Source: Halobacteriales archaeon (lineage in GTDB: Archaea > Thermoplasmatota > SW-10-69-26 > JACQPN01 > JAIVGT01). Taken from it: a DNA stretch of 5,239 nucleotides. The notes below the pieces were generated by a model. The model did not search any database and was not told the DNA's origin. It saw only the letters and a program-made list of their open reading frames with translations. Position 1 is the stretch's first letter, and each line of letters begins with the position of its first letter. The stretch covers positions 1 through 5,239 of the forward strand of contig JAIVGT010000075.1 of the NCBI GenBank assembly GCA_020201485.1, written 5' to 3'. Below are positions 1 through 4,379 of the stretch, piece by piece. The translations under genes and the position numbers were made by a program.

Positions 1-53
1 GGGACGGGCGATGGCCGGCCGCCCGGCAACGCGCCGCGGCGTGGGGTCGTTGG

Positions 54-1283
54 ATGGTCGGTCGGTGCAAGACGGTGCTCGGGGTCGTCGCTGGAACCGT
101 GCTGCTCGTCGCCGGGCCTGCCCAGGCGTTGGTCCTGTTCGGCGCCGACCTGCAGGGGGCGCCGGTCGCGGCCAAGCTGGGCGCGCGCCCCGACTACGGG
201 CAGTTCTGGGCCGGGGCGTGGAACGAGCGGAGCGGATGGGGCACGGTGGCGCGCTGGACGCAGCAGCTCGCGGACGCGGGCGTGACGCCGGTCGCGCAGT
301 GGTACTACTGGTCCGGCGACATCAGCCCGGCGTGCGTCAGCCACGGATGCTGGGGCCACGGCCTGTGGAAGGACCGGGCGCATTGGGACGCGGATGCCGC
401 GCGCCTGGCGGACGCGATGCACGGCGCGCTGCACGGTCGGCGCGGCGTGGTCGTGTTGGAGAGCGAGTTCAACCACCGCGGCATGGAGGCGTGGGAGCCG
501 TTCGACGGCCTGCTCGCGCACCAAGCCGGCATCCTCCGCGCGCACGCGCCCGAGGTGCGGCTCGTCCTCGGCTTCGGCAACTGGAACCCGCGCTTCTGGC
601 CCGGCTTCGACCGCGCGGCGCAGGCCGTGGACCTGGTCGGCTTCCAGACGATGCGGGGCGCGACGCGCGACAGCGCCGCCAGCTACGCCGGCGCGGTCGA
701 CGCCATCGAGGCCGCGGTGCGCCAGCTCCATGCCAACTTCGGGAAGCCGGTGCTGCTGTACGACCTGGCGCTGAGCTCGTACTGGGAGCCGCAGTTCGCC
801 GCGGCGCAGAACCATGTCCTGCAGCAGCTCTTCGCCCGCCTGCCCGCGCTGGAGCGCCTCGGCCTGCAGGGAGTCGTGCTCCGTGCCATCGACGACGACC
901 CGACGATGACGACGTCGGAGTACTATGGGATGGGTGAGCGGTTCATGGGCCTGCGGCACGCCGACGGCACGTGGAAGCCGGCGCTCGGCACGTGGCTCGC
1001 CGGCGTGAAGGCGGCGCGCGCCGCGCATCCCGCGTCGCCTTCTGCCCTGGCCTGGCAGCCGCGCGCCGTCGGCAACCCGTGGTGGGTCGAGGTCGCGCTG
1101 CCGGGCGCTCGCGGAGCGCAGATGTGGGCGAGCGTGGATGGCGGCGCGTGGCATGCGTTGCCGGCCACGTCCTGGGGCGATTGGGCGGCGAGCTCCCACG
1201 TCCGGCCCGGGGCCCACGTGCAGTTCCACGCCAGGCTCCCGGGCGGCGCGCTGCGTGACTCCCCGGGCTACGCCTGGGGCTAG
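54..1283 (+). CDS. Secreted glycoside-hydrolase-like TIM-barrel protein with C-terminal beta-rich domain
   Basis: This is a 409-residue exported protein, probably a glycan-active hydrolase. Residues 1-25 look like a signal peptide: K6 and R4, a hydrophobic run about 8-20, then an AQA-type cleavage site. Residues 26-325 alternate hydrophobic strands and helices in a barrel-like order. They are rich in aromatics (WYYWSGD at 83-89, GNWNP at 175-179) that could line a sugar-binding cleft. E136 and E138 (strand VVVLESEF) are acid/base candidates by position, as in clan-A hydrolases. D237 (VLLYD) or D280-D282 near the last strand could supply a second acid. C94 and C99 may form a disulfide. A short motif, DGTWKPA at 304-310, closes the barrel; residues 332-409 look like a small beta-sandwich. 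I cannot assign a GH family. The frame is open upstream to the window edge, but ATG 54 places the signal peptide correctly. No clear ribosome binding site is seen. The stop shares CTAG with the convergent gene. That this is a gene is firm; the enzymatic role is inferred from fold-like features only. Confidence 0.8.
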   Translation: MVGRCKTVLGVVAGTVLLVAGPAQALVLFGADLQGAPVAAKLGARPDYGQFWAGAWNERSGWGTVARWTQQLADAGVTPVAQWYYWSGDISPACVSHGCWGHGLWKDRAHWDADAARLADAMHGALHGRRGVVVLESEFNHRGMEAWEPFDGLLAHQAGILRAHAPEVRLVLGFGNWNPRFWPGFDRAAQAVDLVGFQTMRGATRDSAASYAGAVDAIEAAVRQLHANFGKPVLLYDLALSSYWEPQFAAAQNHVLQQLFARLPALERLGLQGVVLRAIDDDPTMTTSEYYGMGERFMGLRHADGTWKPALGTWLAGVKAARAAHPASPSALAWQPRAVGNPWWVEVALPGARGAQMWASVDGGAWHALPATSWGDWAASSHVRPGAHVQFHARLPGGALRDSPGYAWG

Positions 1284-1837
1284 GCGAGCTTGGCCTGGCC
1301 CCACTTGACGCTGCAGCCGAAGGCGGGCGTCTCGGGCGTGCGCACCGGCCTGCCCGCGACGAGGTCGTCGAGCGCGTCGCGCAGGTCGCGGTGGTTCGTG
1401 TCCTTCGGGTCGCGGCCGTCCTCGATGCGGCCCTGGTAGCGCAGCTTGCGCTCCCGGTCGAAGACGAGCACGTGCGGCGTGCACACCGCGCCATAGGCCT
1501 CGGCCACACGCTGGTCCGCGTCGCGCAGGTAGGGGAAGTTGTAACCCTGCGCCTTCGCGCGCTGCACCATGTGGTCGAACCCGTCCTCGGGATAGGCTTG
1601 CTCGTCGTTGCTGTTGATGGCGACGAGCTGCACGCCCCTCGCCGCGTAGTCTCGCTGCACGGCGACCAGGCGCGCCTCGAACGCCTGCACGTAGGGGCAA
1701 TGGTTGCAGCTGAAGACGACGGCGAGCACGGGTTTCGCGGCGAAGCTGGCCAGGCTGTGCCGCTGGCCGTCCACGCCCGGGAGGTCGAAGGCCGGGGCGG
1801 GCGCACCCTCCGTCAGCGCGTACTGCTGCGCGATCAT
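1280..1837 (-). CDS. Peroxiredoxin-like / thioredoxin-fold protein (PRX_like1 type, AhpC/TSA-related)
   Basis: This 185-residue, probably cytoplasmic redox protein has no signal peptide. The order of elements matches the peroxiredoxin-like thioredoxin-fold family often annotated as thioredoxin family protein. G11-APAPAFDLPG is the usual AhpC/TSA opening. VFSCNHCPYV at 41-50 carries a CxxC pair (C44, C47) after the first core strand. INSND at 74-78 and YPEDGFDHM at 82-90 follow, then CTP at 119-121 with the likely cis-proline P121, and a C-terminal GCSVKW block (174-179) that is typical of this family. Expected chemistry is thiol-disulfide exchange or peroxide reduction; the substrate is unknown. 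The frame runs upstream to 1954, but the added 39 residues are low-complexity Ala/Pro and antisense to the small zinc-ribbon gene. I therefore chose ATG 1837-1835, which has a GGTG (1849-1846) eight bases upstream and gives the usual family length. It is divergent from the zinc-ribbon gene by 51 bp and convergent with the hydrolase-like gene. Confidence 0.93.
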   Translation of the reverse strand: MIAQQYALTEGAPAPAFDLPGVDGQRHSLASFAAKPVLAVVFSCNHCPYVQAFEARLVAVQRDYAARGVQLVAINSNDEQAYPEDGFDHMVQRAKAQGYNFPYLRDADQRVAEAYGAVCTPHVLVFDRERKLRYQGRIEDGRDPKDTNHRDLRDALDDLVAGRPVRTPETPAFGCSVKWGQAKLA

Positions 1838-1845
1838 CGGGCGCG

Positions 1846-1849
1846 CACC
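1846..1849 (-). promoter_or_regulatory. Ribosome binding site deciding the Prx-like start
   Basis: On the minus strand GGTG stands 8 bases before ATG 1837. GGTG is part of the archaeal anti-SD complement (GGAGGTGAT). It favours this start over the in-frame ATG at 1954. The motif is short and could occur by chance in such GC-rich DNA. Confidence 0.45.
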
Positions 1850-1864
1850 GGGCGGCAGGGCCTT

Positions 1865-1872
1865 GAACGTTC
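1865..1872. promoter_or_regulatory. GAACGTTC palindrome in divergent gap
   Basis: A perfect 8-bp palindrome sits in the 51-bp gap between the divergent Prx-like and zinc-ribbon genes, 28-35 bases before the Prx-like ATG and 17-24 bases before the GTG of the small gene. It is one of the few AT-containing stretches here. It could be a weak archaeal box A for the Prx-like gene or a regulator site shared by both genes. A second AACGTT palindrome lies before the propeller gene. Confidence 0.3.
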
Positions 1873-1888
1873 GCGCGCTTGGCGGTGC

Positions 1889-2011
1889 GTGGACTTCCGC
1901 TTCCGCTGCCGGTTCTGCGGCTGGGAGGGCCCGGACGCGGTCCTCGACGCGCACCTCAACGCCTGGTGCCCGGCGTGCGGGAAGTTCGCGGATCCCGTCC
2001 TGCCGCGGTAG
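1889..2011 (+). CDS. 40-residue zinc-ribbon micro-protein (two CxxCG knuckles)
   Basis: A very small protein reads from GTG 1889 to TAG 2009-2011. It has two zinc knuckles: CRFCG (C7, C10) and CPACG (C27, C30), 16 residues apart, with GWEG (11-14) after the first, as in many archaeal zinc ribbons. Four cysteines in this order should bind one zinc ion. Such CxxCG micro-proteins are known in archaea, often with regulatory or unknown roles; nothing here tells the partner. The frame is open further upstream, but that stretch is antisense to the Prx-like gene. GTG 1889 is the first start that keeps all cysteines without overlapping the chosen Prx-like start. No Shine-Dalgarno sequence is seen, so leaderless translation is possible. 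The propeller gene starts 44 bases after the stop. The Cys pattern is clear; the exact start is less sure. Confidence 0.75.
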   Translation: MDFRFRCRFCGWEGPDAVLDAHLNAWCPACGKFADPVLPR

Positions 2012-2013
2012 CG

Positions 2014-2021
2014 CAACGTTG
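2014..2021. promoter_or_regulatory. CAACGTTG palindrome upstream of propeller gene
   Basis: A perfect 8-bp palindrome with the same AACGTT core as 1865-1872 begins just after the zinc-ribbon stop and lies 35-42 bases before ATG 2056. Its position would suit an archaeal core promoter element with a short leader, or a regulator site. By eye I find no other AACGTT in the window. Confidence 0.3.
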
Positions 2022-2052
2022 AACCCCCGGCGACGGCTTTCCGGCCGGGGTT
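2022..2052 (+). other. GC-rich hairpin just upstream of the propeller-gene start
   Basis: The left arm AACCCCCGGC (2022-2031) pairs with GCCGGGGTT (2044-2052) except for one bulged C, around a 12-base loop (2032-2043). The stem ends 3 bases before ATG 2056 and would cover the place where a ribosome binding site should be. It could limit translation, or mark the 3' end of the zinc-ribbon transcript. There is no T run after it. Confidence 0.45.
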
Positions 2053-2055
2053 GGC

Positions 2056-3414
2056 ATGCGCGCGTCCACAGGTGCTTGCGTTCTGCTGTTCGTCGCCGGG
2101 CTCTTGACCGTTCCCTCCGCCTCGGTCTGGCTCCCGACGCCCGCCCTCGAGCTCGACCCGGACGAGCGCGACGCGGACGAGCATTACGCGCCCGCCCTCC
2201 CGGCGTCCGTCGGAGCCCCGAGTGCCGCCCCGGCCTGGCCCGAGCCGCGCCGGGCGTTGGACGGGTTCGTGACGCGCGACGAGTGGCTCGTGGCGGACCC
2301 GACCGGGGGCGAGCCGGACATCGCCGTCGACCCCACGGACGCGAGCCGCATCGAGGTCACCACGTACGGGCCCTCGTTCCGATCCGCGGACAGCGGGGCG
2401 AGCTGGGCCCTGAGCACGGCGCCCACGTTCGGGGACGACAACGTCGAAGCCGACCGCGCCGGCCGTTTCCTCGCGCTCACGGGCGAGGTCGGCGGTATCC
2501 CTCCGCGCAACCTCGAGCTCTACGCCTCGACCGACCACGGCGCGACCTTCGCATTGCTCTCCCGCCCGCAGGACGCCACGACGCTGTGGCGGCTTCCGAA
2601 CGGCACCTCCTACCGGGCGTGCGGGCCAACCGTCCTGTACGACTACGCCAAGCTCACCGTCGACCCCGCCTCGGACAGGATCTTCATCACGTCCACGACG
2701 CAGCTCAACGTCAGCGGGCAATGCTCGATGATCATCCAGACGTTCATCCGTTCCCTGGACGGGGGAGCGACGTGGCAAGACCCGCAAGCCGTCCCGGACG
2801 CGACGACGCGCTTCGAGGACCTGTCGGTGGCCGCGGACGGGAGCGTGTTCCTGGCGATCCGGGGCTCGGCCAACGTGTGCGCGGGCATCAGCGTGTGGCT
2901 GTACACGAGCGACAACGTGTTCCACGAGACGTGCCAGGCGGCCGCCCTGGCGCCGGGCCGGGTGTGGGTCGCGGCCGACCCGGGCAATGCCTCCCGCGTG
3001 TGGGCCGCGTTCGAGTCCCTCGTCGCCGGCGTGCGGCACATCGACGCCACCAGCTCGACCGACCGGGGGCAGACGTGGAGCGCGCCGGTCGCCGTGGACG
3101 GCACGCGGGACACGAACAACGAGTACCCGGTGCTGGTCGCGTCCGCTGGGCGGTTGGACGTGGCGTACCAGCGGCACCCGAACCCGACGACGACCACGCT
3201 CGCGGACGTGATGCTCGTGTCCTCAGCGGACCACGGAGCGTCCTGGGGCGCGCCCGTGCAGCTCACATTGCGGGCGGCGAAGAGCGCGCCGGTCGCCGGG
3301 AACGACTATTTCGGCATGGCCGCCGCCGGCGCGCACACGTACGTCGCGTACGCGCAAGACCGCGATGGCGATGGCCACTGGGAGCTGTACGTGGCGACGG
3401 TGACCTACCCGTAG
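2056..3414 (+). CDS. Secreted sialidase-like BNR/Asp-box beta-propeller protein
   Basis: This is a 452-residue exported protein predicted to fold as a beta-propeller. Residues 1-23 form a signal peptide (R2, hydrophobic 8-19, SAS cleavage region). Five Asp boxes of the form S-x-D-x-G-x-T/S-W/F are visible: 110-117 SADSGASW, 158-165 STDHGATF, 233-240 SLDGGATW, 334-341 STDRGQTW and 390-397 SADHGASW. A degenerate copy may lie near 283-290. Asp boxes mark the turns of sialidase-type blades but are structural, not catalytic, so enzyme activity is not shown. Four mature cysteines (C189, C223, C275, C293) could form two disulfides. N182, N218 and N311 lie in N-x-S/T sequons. DRDGDGHW (435-442) resembles a calcium loop. 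No C-terminal anchor is seen, so it is probably released. An in-frame TGA at 2020 and no other start between make ATG 2056 firm. The last 10 bp overlap the convergent regulator. Confidence 0.92.
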   Translation: MRASTGACVLLFVAGLLTVPSASVWLPTPALELDPDERDADEHYAPALPASVGAPSAAPAWPEPRRALDGFVTRDEWLVADPTGGEPDIAVDPTDASRIEVTTYGPSFRSADSGASWALSTAPTFGDDNVEADRAGRFLALTGEVGGIPPRNLELYASTDHGATFALLSRPQDATTLWRLPNGTSYRACGPTVLYDYAKLTVDPASDRIFITSTTQLNVSGQCSMIIQTFIRSLDGGATWQDPQAVPDATTRFEDLSVAADGSVFLAIRGSANVCAGISVWLYTSDNVFHETCQAAALAPGRVWVAADPGNASRVWAAFESLVAGVRHIDATSSTDRGQTWSAPVAVDGTRDTNNEYPVLVASAGRLDVAYQRHPNPTTTTLADVMLVSSADHGASWGAPVQLTLRAAKSAPVAGNDYFGMAAAGAHTYVAYAQDRDGDGHWELYVATVTYP

Positions 3415-3971
3415 CCCGCGCGGGGGGCCGCCCCGCCAGCGTCCGGCACGAGCCGCAGGACGGACTCCGGCTTCACGGTGAGTGTGATGCGGTAGGGCCG
3501 GTGCTCGCGGTCCACGCGCACGATGCCCGCCTTCTCCAAGCGCGACAGGTGCCATTGGACGGCTTGCCGGTGCAGGCCGAGCTCGCGGCCGAGCGCAGTG
3601 GGCGAGGAGCGCGGCCGCGCCGCGAGGGCGCGCAATACCTCGCCCGTCCGGCCGGCACGGACCTGCGCCAGGAGCGCGCGGTGCGTGGGGCTCAGGTCGG
3701 TGGGGAAGATGCGCACGCTCCCGCCCCAGCGCTCGCGCACGACGAGGCCGCGCCGCTGCAGCACGCCGAGGTGATGGCACACCGTCGTGTGGCCGAGCTC
3801 GGTCGCCAGGGCGAGGTCGGTGATGCTGACGCCCGGCCGGCTCCGCACCTCGGCGATGATGCGGGTGCGCGGGTGGCCGGCGGGCTCTTGGAGGATGGTG
3901 GGGGCGGCGACGGGCGATGCCGTCACGGCGTCCATGGTCGCAAGCGGCGCGAAGAGCGTGGACTCGGTCAT
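3405..3971 (-). CDS. Transcription regulator with two tandem winged-helix domains
   Basis: This 188-residue protein is a probable DNA-binding regulator. Residues 1-33 are a loose N-terminal tail. Winged helix 1 spans about 34-90, with a recognition helix near 61-73 (HTTVCHHLGVLQR) and a wing at 77-89. Winged helix 2 spans about 96-165, with a recognition helix near 134-148 (HRQAVQWHLSRLEKAG) and a wing ending in YRITLT. This double ArsR/MarR-like arrangement without a sensor domain is common in Thermoplasmatota and haloarchaea. The only cysteine, C65, lies in the first recognition helix beside H66 and H67, so redox or metal effects are conceivable but unproven. The frame extends to 4109, but ATG 3971 has GAGG (3983-3980) eight bases upstream and gives a compact protein; ATG 3935 is a weaker alternative. 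It converges with the propeller gene, and an inverted repeat at 4038-4065 may be its operator. Its target genes are unknown. Confidence 0.9.
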   Translation of the reverse strand: MTESTLFAPLATMDAVTASPVAAPTILQEPAGHPRTRIIAEVRSRPGVSITDLALATELGHTTVCHHLGVLQRRGLVVRERWGGSVRIFPTDLSPTHRALLAQVRAGRTGEVLRALAARPRSSPTALGRELGLHRQAVQWHLSRLEKAGIVRVDREHRPYRITLTVKPESVLRLVPDAGGAAPRAGYG

Positions 3972-3979
3972 CGGCTCAG

Positions 3980-3983
3980 CCTC
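3980..3983 (-). promoter_or_regulatory. Ribosome binding site of the tandem winged-helix gene
   Basis: GAGG on the minus strand, 8 bases before ATG 3971, is the best Shine-Dalgarno match in the window. It decides the start against the longer frame that begins at 4109, whose extra 46 residues overlap the operator candidate. Confidence 0.6.
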
Positions 3984-4013
3984 GCGCGCGGGCGCGCGGT
4001 GACTCCCGCTCCG

Positions 4014-4023
4014 TAGTCTATCG
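4014..4023 (-). promoter_or_regulatory. Possible box A (TATA-like) for the regulator gene
   Basis: CGATAGACTA on the minus strand is the most AT-rich run in this gap. With archaeal spacing of about 25 bases the transcript would begin near 3990-3995, giving a leader of about 20 bases that contains the GAGG. The match to a TATA box is weak, so this is only a suggestion. Confidence 0.25.
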
Positions 4024-4037
4024 CAGGACCGACAAGA

Positions 4038-4065
4038 TGGTTCTCCGCGCATCGTCCGAGAACCA
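4038..4065. promoter_or_regulatory. Operator candidate: perfect inverted repeat TGGTTCTC-N12-GAGAACCA
   Basis: The arms at 4038-4045 and 4058-4065 are exact reverse complements of 8 bp. Equivalent bases are 20 bp apart, about two turns of B-DNA, so a dimer or a two-domain winged-helix protein could bind both arms on one face. The site begins 67 bases upstream of the regulator ATG, just upstream of the possible box A, which suits autoregulation. The same bases could also form an RNA stem with a 12-base loop, though its position in a promoter region favours protein binding. Confidence 0.5.
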
Positions 4066-4106
4066 CCGCGCGGGGCTGCGCGGAATCCGTAGCGACGTGG
4101 CTCTGT

Positions 4107-4134
4107 CAACGAGCGCTTCGTCGGGCCCGCGGGC
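4107..4134 (-). other. Hairpin plus GC palindrome after the 47-residue zinc-ribbon frame
   Basis: Directly after the TGA (4137-4135) on the minus strand comes the 10-bp palindrome GCCCGCGGGC (4134-4125). It is followed by a stem CGACGA / TCGTTG (4123-4118 with 4112-4107, one G-T pair) around the loop AGCGC. There is no T tract. This may help end or stabilise the transcript; in DNA this GC-rich such structures also arise by chance. Confidence 0.25.
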
Positions 4135-4278
4135 TCATCCCACCGCTTCCTCGCGGAGCCCGGCGCATTGGAGCGTCCCGCACATCCAGCGCGGCTTGGC
4201 CTGCGCCTGGGCCGCGGGCACGGGGAGCGCGCGCCATTCCAGGCGCATCGGCCGGCCGCACGATGGGCACTCCGTCAG
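4135..4278 (-). CDS. 47-residue zinc-ribbon micro-protein with CTG start or frameshifted start
   Basis: This small minus-strand frame looks like a real zinc ribbon. ECPSCGRPM (residues 3-11; C4, C7) is followed by a linker and then WMCGTLQC (31-38; C33, C38), a C-x2-C-G ... W-x-C-x4-C pattern expected to bind one zinc ion. GC at third codon positions is high, as in its neighbours. The start is odd. Between the upstream in-frame TGA (4314-4312) and the first cysteine there is no ATG, GTG or TTG; CTG 4278-4276 is the only NTG codon. An ATG at 4295-4293 in another frame reads MPTTVV and then TGA (4277-4275). A single added base, or a -1 shift near the GTC at 4280-4278, would join it to the cysteine frame. 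So it is a rare CTG start, an assembly indel, a shifted frame or a decayed gene. It lies 85 bases after the acylase stop. Function is unknown. Confidence 0.55.
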   Translation of the reverse strand: MTECPSCGRPMRLEWRALPVPAAQAQAKPRWMCGTLQCAGLREEAVG

Positions 4279-4357
4279 ACCACCGTGGTGGGCATGGCCC
4301 TGGCCGAGGCTTCAGGAGTCTGCTCGCAACTCCGAAGCGGCCGGAATCCGCCCGTCC

Positions 4358-4379
4358 GCCTGCCTAGGGTGCGGCAGGC
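4358..4379 (-). other. Perfect 7-bp hairpin spanning the acylase stop codon
   Basis: GCCTGCC (4358-4364) and GGCAGGC (4373-4379) pair perfectly around an 8-base loop (4365-4372) that contains most of the TAG stop (4366-4364). It could protect the 3' end of the acylase message or act as a weak terminator. No T run follows on the minus strand, and a regulatory role is not shown. Confidence 0.3.

Noticed and set aside
11..937. 308-residue open frame overlapping the hydrolase-like gene
   Set aside because: Arg/Ala/Gly-rich shadow with no signal peptide or motifs; the frame from 54 is clearly the coding one.
1838..1954. N-terminal extension of the Prx-like protein to ATG 1954
   Set aside because: The extra residues are low-complexity and would overlap the zinc-ribbon gene antisense; the ATG at 1837 gives the family's normal beginning.
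1834..3177. 447-residue open frame on the minus strand
   Set aside because: It is antisense to the propeller gene, which has a signal peptide and five Asp boxes; the antisense product has only Arg/Val/Gly-rich low complexity.
1704..4016. 770-residue open frame on the plus strand
   Set aside because: It runs across the Prx-like gene, the propeller and the regulator in wrong frames, is Arg/Gly/Ala-rich without domain motifs, and stays open only because stops are rare in such GC-rich DNA.
3972..4109. N-terminal extension of the regulator to ATG 4109
   Set aside because: It would read through the operator candidate and GAGG, and its residues are Arg-rich without domain character.
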